DNA of 64,000 nucleotides from Mucor racemosus (lineage: Eukaryota > Mucoromycota > Mucoromycetes > Mucorales > Mucoraceae): contig JAPEHQ010000014.1 of assembly GCA_027405735.1 (NCBI GenBank), positions 1,054,001 to 1,118,000 on the forward strand, read 5' to 3'. Each line of letters starts with the position of its first letter. Positions within the stretch are counted from its first letter, which is position 1. The translations under genes were made by a program, and so were the position numbers. The notes beneath the pieces are model-generated. The model did not search any database, was not told where the DNA came from, and worked only from the letters and a program-made list of their open reading frames with translations. Of the stretch, positions 26,030-36,774 are shown piece by piece.

Positions 26030-27755
26030 ATGGGTTGTAAGTATAATCAAATTTCAAATTGAGAAATAATTGGGGAATGTCAAATTTACTCATCGTTTAA
26101 TTTTTGACATGAATTTATAGTCAGGATTCTACATCTTGTTCAGCCATTCATGGCTATTCTTCCAGAGATCGCTTCACCTGATCGCAAGGTAATTTAACTA
26201 TTCAAATGGATTGTGCTGGGATAAAAACAGAAAATAAAGAGTGGTATATATATATAGACAATGCAGGGGAAATTGGGAATTGAGATATACAAATGAAAGG
26301 GATATTATAATTGGAATTGTATGAATGTTAACGCGTATCTCATCTTAGGTTCCCTTTAACCAAAAGGTTATGTGGACAGCAGTTACCCTTTTCATTTTCT
26401 TAGTCATGTCACAAGTTCCTCTTTACGGTATCATGTCCTCTGATTCCGCAGATCCTCTCTTTTGGATGAGAGTTATTCTTGCTTCTAATCGTGGTACTCT
26501 TATGGAATTGGGTATTACTCCCATTATTACTTCAGGCATGATTATGCAACTTTTGTCTGGTGCCAATATTATTGAAGTCGATTACAGTTTAAAGGAAGAT
26601 AGAGCTTTATTTAGTGGCGCACAAAAATGTAAGCAGAATTATTGTAATTTTTTACATGGAATCTAATTTTCTTTTGTAGTGTTTGCCATGCTTATTGCTT
26701 TTGGTCATGCTACTGTATCCGTTTTGACTGGTCTTTACGGTAATCCCAGCGACATTGGAGCTGGTGTTTGTTTGATTTTGATTATTCAACTTGTTGTTGC
26801 TTCATTTATTACCTTGTTGTTGGATGAATTATTACAAAAGGGTTATGGTCTTGGTTCTGGTATTAACCTTTTCATTGCCACCAACATTTGTGAAACTATT
26901 TTCTGGAAGGCACTTTCTCCTACTACAATGGATAGTGGTCGTGGTGATGAATTCGAGGGTGCTCTTATTGCTTTAGTTCATCTTTTATTGACCCGTAAAG
27001 ATAAAACTCGTGCTTTGAAAGAAGCTTTTTATCGTACCAATATGCCCAATGTCATGAGTTTATTGTCTACTGCTTCTATTTTCTTGCTCGTCATTTATCT
27101 TCAAGGTTTCCGTGTTGAATTACCTGTCAAGTCTAACCGTCTTCGTGGTCAACGTGGATCTTACCCCGTCAAGCTTTTCTATACCTCCAACATGCCCATC
27201 ATGCTTCAATCTACTTTGACCTCCAATATTTTCATGATCTCTCAAATGCTTTACAAGCGTTTTACTGATAATTTCTTGGTTCGTCTTTTGGGTACATGGG
27301 AAGCTTTGGATGGTACTTCTCAATTAAATGCTGTTGGTGGTATTGCTTACTATCTCTCTGCTCCTCGTAGTTTCACCGCCGCTCTCTTGGATCCTATCCA
27401 CACTGTTGTTTATGTTGGTTTGATGTTGACTACTTGTGCTCTTCTCTCCAGAACTTGGATCGAGATCTCTGGCTCTTCTCCTCGTGATGTTGCTCGTCAA
27501 CTCAAGGATCAACAACTCGTTATTGCTGGTTATCGTGATACTTCAATGTATAAAGAATTGAAGCGTGTTATCCCCGTGGCAAGCTCCTTTGGTGGTGCTT
27601 GCTTGGGTATGGTAAGTGTTCTATCAGATATGATGGGAGCCATTGGATCAGGAACTGGTATCTTATTGTGTGTTACTATCATCTATCAATACTTTGAAAT
27701 GTTTGCAAAGGAGCAAATGGAAGCAGGCGGCATGAGCGAAATGATGGCCATGTAA
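26030..27755 (+). CDS. SEC61: Sec61 translocon alpha subunit
   Basis: Channel-forming subunit of the ER protein translocon. Exons 26030-26036, 26121-26188, 26349-26628 and 26680-27755 give 476 residues, the normal family length. The N-terminus after splicing reads [19 protein letters not shown]. Family signatures include [18 protein letters not shown], the plug-region [48 protein letters not shown] and the cytosolic loop with [20 protein letters not shown]; ten transmembrane segments are expected. The first exon is only seven bases (ATGGGTT) and is required to supply the start codon in frame. The last codons read GGMSEMMAM. Introns are 84, 160 and 51 bp. The nearest neighbours are repeats upstream and a decayed gene downstream. 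Confidence 0.95.
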
Positions 27756-28477
27756 ATTTCGATCTCCGGAAATCACTATTAAATAAAATCAACTTGCCCT
27801 GTACATTTCTCAACTTCAAACGATGGCTTTATTTAATAAAAATTAATTAAAACAGTATAATAAAATGATTTTGAAACTAATTATAGTCGACTTCTTTGAA
27901 GTATACGTCTTCCGCGGCCCATATGAATGCGGGGAGCAATCATATTGCGTCTCTTGATGGTTGCAAAGATTCGCATCTGTCAAATAAGGTCGATAGTACC
28001 CAAGGAAATCGTAGTATGCTACGTATCGGTTCTAAGGAAAACAGTGACTAATGTCAAGATCATATAACACTACTGAATCATGAATAAACTTGCAGGGCGA
28101 TGCCGAGGATCGACACGGCAATTTAATGATTCAAAATATGTAAATACTTGAGCGCATAATTGACGAGGAATCTAGTACATGTTGGCCATTGTTTCATTAT
28201 AATTGTATATAGAGAACGTATTCGGACATGGTTGAGCCTTTGGTGCTCTCGAAGCCTATTTTCAGTTCCATACACTCAGGCGCACCTTTCTCTATCACAA
28301 AGAAGAATAACCTGCATTACGTAAGTGATTAGTTAAAGCTGTTTGAATCAGTTAAAATATTTCAATTTGATTACTCGACCATGAATTCTTTATACATGGC
28401 TGTTTAATGTATCTTGGGCAATAAATCTCTCATTGTATTGATCGCATGTTAACTATCCAATAAGATGATAAAATTAA
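27756..28477. other. SEC61 downstream region with minus-strand exon-like remnants
   Basis: Contains SEC61 3' flanking sequence with AATAAA near 27780. On the minus strand, a 33-codon open stretch starts at 27979 after a TTTGACAG acceptor-like site and reads MRIFATIKRRNMIAPRIHMG; another, at about 28310-28200, includes VIEKGAPECMELKIGF. They could be 3' exons of the decayed gene at 28478-28966, but no consistent join was found. Confidence 0.3.
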
Positions 28478-28966
28478 CATTCGCCTGTAATCCTTCGAAA
28501 TCGATTTCTTACACTATCATAGCTTCTTTCATATATCTCTGTATTATGAACAACCAATCTGTAATTGATAACTTCATTACTTGCAAAAGTTTCCAAACAG
28601 TTATCCACGTTACAAATAAAGTCATCTCTCTATAATATGAAGATGCAGATCATTAGTCGGGCTAAATTAAACTGATATTTACAATGTAAACAACTCACAT
28701 GTCGATTATATACATGGATGTTCAACCTTTGTCTAGCGGCATATGCCTTATTACGACCCATCACTGAACAAAAGATAAAAGGCTAATGAATGAACAATGT
28801 TATTTTTATACATATCAAGTGCTATAAATGTTGATATACACAATTACCTCTCTGTGCTTGAAGTCATTGATTTGTAAATCTTGTACCACTCGTTCTTGCC
28901 GTGGATTCAGCTCATGACCATTTACCAAATTTCTTGTTTTCTCAACGAAATTCGTAAGGTTGAAAT
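28478..28966 (-). pseudogene. Remnant of a spliced gene with a degenerate C2H2-like finger
   Basis: Three open segments joined by good introns keep one frame: about 28966-28848 (NLTNFVEKTRNLVNGHELNP...), 28782-28699 (VMGRNKAYAARQRLNIHVY) and 28629 to a stop near 28480. The third segment has FICNVDNC-x3-F and a later His, like a C2H2 zinc finger in which the first zinc-binding His is Arg. The introns begin GTAATT and GTGAGT and end TTAG and ATAG. There is no start codon or clear 5' exon, and I do not recognise the protein. It may be a real orphan gene or a relic. Confidence 0.3.
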
Positions 28967-29538
28967 CATAGATAGGTTCTCATTGTTCAGAACTTATAGA
29001 TTCTAACACTATGAAGGAAAAAGTTCTTAACTGTCTCAATTGTGTCATATTGTATAAAAAATTATTTGATTTTAAAATGAAGTTTTGAGAAAAGAAAAAT
29101 GCAGCTAATATTTCAATGAACCTCACTAAAAATGATTTTGTAATAGATTTCATTGTAAGTCAAATAAATTTTGCTGTATAACTACTATTTTTAAATGAAC
29201 CTCACTCTAAAACAATAGTGTAATGAGCCTTATTTTTTAATAACAGTGTAATAAATCACATTTGTAAAACGATTTTGTAATAGATCTCACTAAAAATAGT
29301 TTTTGGCGCTAGTTAATTTTTTGGTTTTTTGATTTTCTTTGATTTTGCAGCACCTATTCATATGTTTGTAATTCAAACATTAAATACAATAATCTAAAAC
29401 AATAAATCCTGGGGTATGCACTACATATCAGAAATACTGTTGTAGAGCCAAATCATTCAATTAACTGCTTCTGAGTAGGCTTAAAAATTCTTTGAAAAAA
29501 GAGGTATCCCATAAAAAAAACTGAAATAAATAATTTTA
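28967..29538. other. Intergenic DNA with short degenerate repeats
   Basis: Near 29115-29305 the phrases TGAACCTCACT, GATTTTGTAATAGAT and CTCACTAAAAAT recur two or three times each, in part as inverted pairs (AATGAA with TTCATT). No gene seen. The right end is the 3' flank of the MCP1-like gene. Confidence 0.4.
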
Positions 29539-30333
29539 TTAAATAATGCGAGCATACATCTTTGCAAAATCAAGACGTAAGGGTATTTTCTTTGTATCTC
29601 TACCGATAATCACTAAACTTGAGATGAGAGCTAAACTAAGACCAGTAATTATACCCTTTTGAACCCAATGGTTTTGTTTCTGTTTGATGATTTTTTCATT
29701 TGCTGAGCTGTCATTTTGGGGAACCTTTGATGAATCAATAGATTTGGTGGAGCGAGATTTTCTTTGAAACACATACTTGATGCCACTTACCATATGATAA
29801 GAAGCAGCTACAACGAGAGCTGTATGCAAACCATATGAAAAAATAGGCTTATTTTGTAATCCCCATGCGATATATCCAAAATCTATAAATGCAGAATCTC
29901 CATAATAATCGATAGGTAATGCACGAATTAAATAATAATGAAGGCCTGCTAAGGGAATAAGCAGATAACCTGTCAATCCGTGGTAACGCAATACATTGTT
30001 TTCGTTGGGTTGTGTTATAGCAGCACTCAAACTGTTGTTTCTATTCCAATAAAGACGAATACCAAGTTTTGCAAGGCCAGCAAGGACATGTGTCACAGCT
30101 GATCCAGTAACTAAAATCCCCTCCATGTGTTCATCTTGATAAAAGGGTCTGCCAACCATGAGCCAGTGGTTGGCTAAATATGCTCCTCCTACGTTTGCTG
30201 CTAATAATTGAGCACCATGAATAACTGCAAACGTAGAGAAAACTACTGCAGATGTAGTTTGAACTTTTGTGAGTAGCCCATATGCTTTTGAAAGAGATAA
30301 GAAAGGTCTGGGTGTTGTGCCTAAATTTGACAT
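29539..30333 (-). CDS. MCP1-like mitochondrial membrane protein (DUF1691)
   Basis: A single-exon gene of 264 codons plus stop, starting MSNLGTTPRPFLSLSKAYGL. It has about five hydrophobic segments with spaced histidines (STFAVIHGAQLLAANVG, GSAVTHVLAGLAKLG, YHGLTGYLLIPLAGLHYY, GLHTALVVAASYHMVSG and a C-terminal TM near residues 230-250), the pattern of the Mcp1 family of yeast. Mcp1 sits in the mitochondrial outer membrane and, when overexpressed, suppresses loss of the ERMES tether, working with Vps13. Ser/Lys-rich linker residues near 195-225 separate the last TM from the core. The assignment rests on the family pattern only. Confidence 0.7.
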   Translation of the reverse strand: MSNLGTTPRPFLSLSKAYGLLTKVQTTSAVVFSTFAVIHGAQLLAANVGGAYLANHWLMVGRPFYQDEHMEGILVTGSAVTHVLAGLAKLGIRLYWNRNNSLSAAITQPNENNVLRYHGLTGYLLIPLAGLHYYLIRALPIDYYGDSAFIDFGYIAWGLQNKPIFSYGLHTALVVAASYHMVSGIKYVFQRKSRSTKSIDSSKVPQNDSSANEKIIKQKQNHWVQKGIITGLSLALISSLVIIGRDTKKIPLRLDFAKMYARII

Positions 30334-30947
30334 TTTTATAAAAAGAGTGGGGGGGGGAGGTCAAGTATTGGAAAAAGGAAAGTTTTTTTTTCGAATATGG
30401 GGCCAAAGATTACCGGCCTTTTATCATCTTTTGTGTAAAACTGAGATCTAAAAAACAAAAGGAAACGAGAAATTGCAAGGTACAAAAACTTGATTTTCTG
30501 TCACTGCATCAAGCGATTAAATGTACGGAATGTAGTAGTGAGATTGGATATCCTTAACCAAACATCTTGAGGTATATTGTGTGTTTTTCCATTATGATTT
30601 TATAGCTCAAATTTTTCACATTTACACATTCACTGTTTTGACAAGGTACCAATGCCGCTGTCAAACTTCAATTTAACAAATAATCAATCATCTGCTAATG
30701 ATATAAAACCTCTCCCCTCGCTTTCCACATATTTCGCCTATCAGCATTATAATATCTTCAGCTGTCAAACTTTAACCATCACATTTGAACCATTTAAAGA
30801 ATTTTATATTTTTTTGATTTACAAAAATTAATAAATTCTCGATATAAATATATAATTTTTTTTTTATAAATAGAGGATAAAAATGACTGTATAAATTTGG
30901 TGTTGTTCTGTATTGTTGCGAGTTGTATAATTAAAAAATCAAAATGT
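30334..30947. other. Intergenic DNA between MCP1-like and Rieske genes
   Basis: Serves as the MCP1-like 5' flank and the Rieske 3' flank; both genes read minus. A G-rich run (GGGGGGGGAGG near 30351) lies just upstream of the MCP1-like start on this strand. No gene seen. Confidence 0.5.
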
Positions 30948-31833
30948 CTAACCGATGATAAGCAAATCATCTTGGAAGGTGTATTCTGCAAAAGAAAAAA
31001 ATTATGAATATATAATAGATTCAAGAATTTAGATTAATCTTACCGGGAACTTCAAGATTGAGAGGAGCAGGACCTTGACGAATACGACCAGAGATATCAT
31101 AATGAGAACCGTGACAAGGACAGTACCAACCACCGAAATCACCAGCTTCACCAATAGGTACACAACCCCTACAATAAACGATAAATATTAGTATATAAAT
31201 GTCTAAAATGTATACAAAATCAACTTACAAATGAGTACAGACACCCAACATGACAAGCCAGTGAGGATCCTTGACACGCTCAGCATCAGTTTGAGGATCA
31301 CGCAAAGAAGAAACCTTAACTTCATTAGCTTCAGCAATCTCAGCATCAGTACGATGACGAATGAAGACAGGCTTTCCTCTCCACTTGATGGTAACATTCT
31401 TACCCTCAGGGATAGCAGCCATTTCAACTTCGGCCTTGGCCAAAGCCAAAACATCAGCAGAAGCAGACATATTGGCCAAGAAATCTGTAACAGTAGCTTG
31501 AGCACCAGCAGCAGAAACTAAACCAGTACCACCAATCATCATATAAGTAAAAGCACGACTGGCCTCACCACTGTTCTTAGTCTTCTTGTACTTTGAAAAG
31601 TCAGGAATGTTTGTAGTGTTGTGGCGCAATTGCATGGATGATTGAGAAGAAATGGCATTTAAAGTGGCCTTATTCATGATACCAGTGGCATTTCTGGATT
31701 TTTGTTCTTCTTCTTTATTATTATTGCCAGTAGCGATACTATAAAATCTCTTTAAAGCAGGAGCAGAAGCAGATGCAGAGGTATAAGTACGGTTAGAAAT
31801 AGAAGAGGCAAAAGTACGTGCTAATGAAGCCAT
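30948..31833 (-). CDS. RIP1: Rieske iron-sulfur protein of cytochrome bc1 complex
   Basis: Catalytic subunit of mitochondrial complex III carrying the 2Fe-2S cluster that takes electrons from ubiquinol. Exons 31833-31229, 31168-31044 and 30985-30948 encode 255 residues, introns 60 and 58 bp. An N-terminal Ser/Ala/Arg-rich stretch ([20 protein letters not shown]) is a mitochondrial presequence. [20 protein letters not shown] is the single membrane anchor with its hinge region. Cluster ligands are in CTHLGCVP (split by intron 1) and [12 protein letters not shown], with the disulfide cysteines in place. The C-terminus ends DDLLIIG. Length and motifs are normal for fungi. Confidence 0.95.
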
Positions 31834-32333
31834 TATTAATATTTTGTCTCTATGTATGTGTCTATTTTAGAGTGGGGAGAGGGGGGTTATGTTAAAAAAG
31901 AGAAGGAATTATTTTTTTCAATTCAACAAGGCATTTTTTTCGAAATCCCCCCCTTCCTCCATTATCGGGAACCATTGGCTCCCCCGCTTGTTATTATACT
32001 ATTTTCGTTCTACGTCACCTTTAATATATAGTCTACTCGGGGTTGTCGATATACACAAGCTCATCATGAATATAAAATGGATATAAAATGATATAAAATA
32101 TTACAAATTTATAATAAATTTGAAAAAAACATTCAATAGATGTCAACAAAAATCCATCGAGAATTTGAAAAAAAATCATAAAGTGAAATGTCTACAAATG
32201 CATCATTTCAATTGCGACATGTCAACAACCCACAACTTGTCAAATCCCAATTTGTACTGGATATATAAAGATTGAAATCCATATTATAATCGACCGGAAA
32301 GTTTCACAGCTTTCTGTAAGCAGAGTTGCGGTC
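31834..32333. other. Rieske 5' flank and SRP RNA upstream region
   Basis: Contains a T-rich stretch with CCCCCC runs near 31947, then AT-rich DNA up to the TATA motif of the RNA gene. No coding region. Confidence 0.45.
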
Positions 32334-32340
32334 TATAAAG
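32334..32340 (+). promoter_or_regulatory. TATA motif upstream of the SRP RNA gene
   Basis: TATAAAG lies about 20-30 bp before the predicted RNA start, in an otherwise moderately GC-rich stretch. This placement is usual for a TATA-assisted pol III gene. It is supported only by position. Confidence 0.4.
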
Positions 32341-32354
32341 AGATGAATTCATTC

Positions 32355-32590
32355 GTTGGTGGGCTCACGGTCTGCTTTGTGCTTTGTCGAAAACAGTGTC
32401 TTAGAGAGTCCGGTGTCAACATTCGAGTTCGAGCGTAGGCTTGAATTGGGAGGTTGTTCAATACTGGGGAAACGCCCGAGGGTAGCAATACAGCAGGGAA
32501 AACCTAGAGCACTGGTTCGGCTGTGAGATCGCACGTTGGAGAAGCATTTAAGTATACTACCACTACGGATGGGAACTTCCTCTTTTTGCT
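32355..32590 (+). ncRNA. Probable signal recognition particle (7SL) RNA
   Basis: A GC-richer island of about 240 bases with no believable protein. Features matching SRP RNA: TTCGTTGGTGGGCTCACGG near 32350 as Alu-domain loops; a helix-8-like apex at about 32450-32505 containing GGGGAAACGCCC, then ACAGCAGGGAAAAC (compare GGAAAC, AGCAGG and AAAAC in human 7SL); and GAGATCGCAC near 32526, which matches the GGGATCGCGC segment of 7SL. TAGGCTTGAAT (near 32437) can pair with ATTTAAGTATACTA (near 32547) as helix 5. A long T run ends it, as pol III requires. Exact ends are uncertain. SRP RNA would act with Sec61, encoded 5 kb away. Confidence 0.65.
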
Positions 32591-32605
32591 TTTTTTTTTT
32601 TTTTT
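32583..32605 (+). terminator. Pol III terminator T runs
   Basis: A T5 run followed by GC and then fifteen consecutive T residues directly after the SRP-RNA-like island. T4 or more on the coding strand is enough to stop RNA polymerase III. Confidence 0.6.
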
Positions 32606-32609
32606 GCTT

Positions 32610-34055
32610 GTCAATTGAAGATCTGATAAAGAAAGGATCTTGGCCGAAGTTCTGCTTTCTCATGTCGTAGAAGTTTTAACTCTTTTGTTACACAGTAATA
32701 ATAGTATAAATATTAGATCTTAAATGTCAAACTTAATAAACATCGCCTTTTAACTTATAACTATATTTGTCTCATTACATTATTATTATCACGACACTCA
32801 AAGTAAGCTTGCTTGTTTTTTTTTTAACTTGATTAAGGAACATTTGGAGAGCAAGATCGAAAAATTTAACCATTTGTTAGCAGTAAATTTCAGATAAGTA
32901 TCCCCATTTCTTTTTATCTTTTTTTCATCAATTGAATATGCTTCACATTTACAATCAAAAAGAATATATATATATCAGAACTATTCGCTGCTTTTTTATT
33001 TACATCGCATATTTTGTTATAATTTGTTTATTGCAACTTTCTGCACAAGTATTTTTTTGTATTTCTGTATTTCAACTACATACACATAGAAGTTACAAAA
33101 TGCATAAAAGCTAATTACAGTAAATTATCTATTGAAATCAATATTATTCCTTAAAAAAGAAGTAGAAAAGTAGAGAATTACACTGAATTTGAAAATAAAA
33201 ATAGGGCCTGTTTGTGATCATTGCTTACTTTGTTTTTTCGTAAATAAAAACGAAATAAAAAAATACTATAATATACTTGAAGTTATCACATTAAATATAG
33301 TTTTTACAATTTTAATCTTCCATATACCATACGCTGGAATAAATCGTTGAAACATCTGTGTTTTGTTTTTCAATGCTTAAAAGCCAAATTTTAATGTACG
33401 ATATCTCAATGAAAAATAACGCTACAGCAATTTTATTATAACAAAACTTTCTATTTTGTAATGCTTTTTAATATATTTGAGTATCAAAACATTTTTTTCT
33501 AACATTTTTTTGCCATATTTTCTTTTATAACAAAATATACAACATATATCTTAGTGCTATTTTAGTATTCACGTTATATCCCTCATCGATGGTTATCTAT
33601 AGGTTTTTGTTTCTCCCCAAAATATTAATTTTTAATGGAGAAAAAAATAAAAAAAAAAAGGTAAAAATTTTGGATGGATCATTTCAATCTTATTTATTCA
33701 AGAGCAAACACTCGTCTCAGATTTTAAAATTCTTCAAAATTTGCTCAAATTCTTTGATTTCTCAACGAAAAAAGCAGATACAACAATCAAAAATGGCTTG
33801 CCACTTGCCACGTAGATAATTTTACGGGCTATAATTTGACAAGCAAATATTTTATATTTAGTAAAAAAAACATAGGTTTGTTCTCCAAAGACATCTAAAA
33901 ATAAATCTACAGTTTATGAAAGATTTTGAGTGAAGGTTTTTGCTAAAATTAATGCAATTAAATGCAGAATTGCGAGTTGTACATAAATATGTAACTGTAA
34001 AATCTGTAAAATGCTTTGATATTTTGTTGAAGTTTTCTTCAATTCAAAGCTTCAT
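32610..34055. other. AT-rich intergenic DNA
   Basis: No gene recognised. The open frame at 33589-33819 (+) is Lys/Ser-rich, without motifs, in very AT-rich DNA. I treat it as chance. Confidence 0.45.
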
Positions 34056-34330
34056 AGATGCATCATTCTTAACCGGATATAAAATCCAAAAGTAAAATAA
34101 TATTCAGGATATAGTTTAAGATTGGAAAGTCAGATCAATTTATATATACATTAACATCAACGGAACCACAGTTCCAGCATGATGTTCCAACATGATATTA
34201 GAGTATTATGCTCCATCATCATGACACATTATTATAAATATATAGATAACATTTACAATTCTTTTCACCTCGTAATTTCCCTCAGCTCAATTAGTGTATA
34301 ATAAAAACTATGAATCCGCGCATAAATCAG
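34056..34330 (+). mobile_element. Degraded LTR relic related to the solo LTR at 49 kb
   Basis: GATGCATCATTCTTAACCGG near 34056, AATCCAAAAGTAAAA, ACATCAACGGAACCACAG and GTTCCAGCAT near 34155-34182, and TTTCCCTCAGCTCAATTAG near 34277 occur in the same order as in the reverse complement of 49013-49366. The 3' end is not identifiable and no target duplication was found. Confidence 0.5.
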
Positions 34331-34359
34331 AGAGCCTCAATTTTCTTAATACTTAATCT

Positions 34360-35745
34360 CACACTAAATACTATACACTTTTTGGGATATACTCTAGACA
34401 ATTTTAAATAGATATGAATTGGTTGTACTAAGCTACCTGCTCCTAAATTTATTTTATATTTAAAATTCACTGCTTTTTTCTTGAAAAATGTATCTCATTT
34501 TTCATCCTTGTTCTGCTTTTTTTTTCACTAAATAACGCCAAGAAACAAATATATGCCAATGTACCTGAGATGCTCACCTTTAATTCAGAACCAAGTATTC
34601 AAAAATATCTTACTTTTTACAGTTGGTATTCATTTTTCAGTGCTAATGTTTCAGATTTTTTACGCGTATTTCACTGCTAAAATTAAAAAATTCAAGCCTT
34701 CATATCTCTACAAAAAATTAAGCTATACTAATACTTTTTAATAATAAAACTTGCTCATTTTAAAGTACTATATAACATATTTCAGTATAAAAAAATTCTG
34801 AGCACTTTTATTTTTTTCTCATTTTTTTAACATTTCTGCAGTAGATTTCAAAAGATTGGTTAAATTGAACAGCATTATTTTTACATTTATATTATGGAGC
34901 TCGTTGGGCTCTCTCGGACCCAATTTAGTTTTTTTCAAAATATTAATTTTTCGTCGAGATAACCTCAAAAATGTGTACAGAAAGATACCTTCGTTTCTAG
35001 CTTCCATTTTTCCCTTATATACCCTCATCCCAAATTCTGAATCTGAAAAAAATTTGGACAAAAATCTTGTTTTCTCTACAAAAAATGTAGCTAGAAGATT
35101 TTGCAATAGCTCGATTGATAGATAATTTTTTTGCTCATCATTGCAATTTATTATATTTTAAATATGCTTATTAAAAGTGATGTACATCTTCAAAAAACCT
35201 CCAAATTTTCAATCGGATTTTACGCAAAATTTAATGTGAAATGTTTTTCTGATTTTTATTTAGATGGATGCAAAATTCAAAACTCTACAAAAACTATTTA
35301 ATACACGAGGTCAACTTACTTTGCAGTTCATGAGCATAAAAGGATTTTGTTTTTTTGAATCATTTTTCGTTCATTTTTTAAAATAAATTTTGGAATCCCG
35401 TTATGATAGGTTTTACGCTGTGATAAAAAATATTATTTAGTTTATCTCGACGAAAAACCAATATTTTTTGCTGCCACAAAAAATACAAAGTAGTTTTCAG
35501 TTGGATCTCTCTTATGAATGCAAAGAGTTAAAAACTTAATTTTGATGCTTAATTTTTACAATCGATATTAGGCCAATTTCAAGTCAATGTTAGGCTGATG
35601 CACTTATATTCCGGTATTAACAACTCTTTTATATTCGGATAGATATTAATGGCCCCATAGAGGAAAGGTATATTTTTGAAAGTTTGACCTAATTCAACTC
35701 AATATATATATTGGGTGAAAAAAAAAAAAAAAAAAAAAAAAAGCA
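34360..35745 (-). mobile_element. Dispersed repeat family A, copy A3 (inverted)
   Basis: Reverse-oriented copy with the invariant core near 35010-35050. Like A1, it carries the upstream extension (CCGGAATATAAGTGCA on the minus strand near 35610) and ends beside a run of 26 A residues at 35718-35743, which is poly-T when read in repeat orientation. It is the least interrupted copy, so it is the best reference for the family. Confidence 0.7.
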
Positions 35746-35960
35746 CTTTAATGTAAAGAGTACAATGGTCTTGTAATAATTTGAGCTATTAAGAAAGAAG
35801 TACTATATGTGTGCAGTAAAAAGGGGTTAATTTTATAAAAAGAAAGCTTTAAAAGAGATATATACTTAAATCCTTCTTTATTAAATGATAGATAGTGTAC
35901 AATAAAATACTACTTCTATTTCTCTACTTAGTTTATTTGGTTATTGATATCATTTGGTAG

Positions 35961-36061
35961 TTGTTTCGTCAACTGTCAGTTGTTTCGTCAACTGTCAGCT
36001 GTTTCGTCGACTGTCAGTTGTTTCGTCGACTGTCAGTTGTTCTGTCGACTGTCAGTTATTC
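35961..36061 (+). repeat. 19-bp minisatellite, about 5.3 units
   Basis: Consecutive units TTGTTTCGTCAACTGTCAG (twice), CTGTTTCGTCGACTGTCAG, TTGTTTCGTCGACTGTCAG and TTGTTCTGTCGACTGTCAG, then a partial unit. Changes are mostly C/T or A/G transitions, including GTCAAC to GTCGAC in the later units. It lies outside genes, between copy A3 and the Hsp20 gene. Confidence 0.85.
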
Positions 36062-36774
36062 CATGATTTTGAATATATTGTTGGGTTGTTCAGTTCTTGA
36101 TTTACCTGATCAAGGACGGCTCTTAAATTGATTTTGATAACCTTAGTTGTCAATCATGCGTTCAAAACAGCCCTTGCTTGTTCTATTTAATTTGCATGAA
36201 ATTTTTAGGTTTTTGTATTTATGATGCAACACATTATGAATACCCTTGGTTATTTATGATTTATATTCATAAGCTCTCATTCGAATTTCATGGCACAGTT
36301 TCGAATGAGATGGCTATTTAATCTATTATGTGGGGAAATATATATTACCTAATAGTAGAAAGCTGTTTAAAACTATTTTTGAATCATGCTCGTATTTTTT
36401 TTCATTCGCAAGTGCGTATGTATTTCTTTGTAAAGTCCCTACCAAAACTATTACATTTTAAATCCTCAACTCTAGGTATGGGTATTAGTGCCTGCCTTTC
36501 TAATCAATGACATCAAGTAACCACTCCTTAAATCAAAATGAGCTACTAGTTTTCACCCAATGTCAAATATTCAGTTGACATTTATAAGTACTGGTCACTG
36601 TTTATAGTCTATAAATATAAAAGAATAATGTAAACAGTAAATTTATATGGTAGAATGAATTTTTTATTGGAAATATTATGGAAAATGGATATAGTAATTT
36701 TTACATTCATCACTCTTTTTTAGATGATGCATGTATGTAAAGTTGGAAAGGAATGAAGTAAAGCTTAAAATAAA
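36062..36774. other. Intergenic DNA downstream of Hsp20
   Basis: No gene or repeat recognised. The right end is the Hsp20 3' flank. Confidence 0.45.

Noticed and set aside
32349..32663. 105-codon minus-strand protein frame
   Set aside because: Composition is biased (Lys run from the T tract), no motif is seen, and the region fits an SRP RNA gene on the plus strand.
35718..35743. Poly-A run as evidence that A3 is a retrotransposed (LINE/SINE-type) copy
   Set aside because: In the repeat's own orientation the run is poly-T at the upstream side, and the other copies lack it.
35961..36061. CRISPR-like array
   Set aside because: Units are directly adjacent with no spacers and the genome is eukaryotic; it is a minisatellite.
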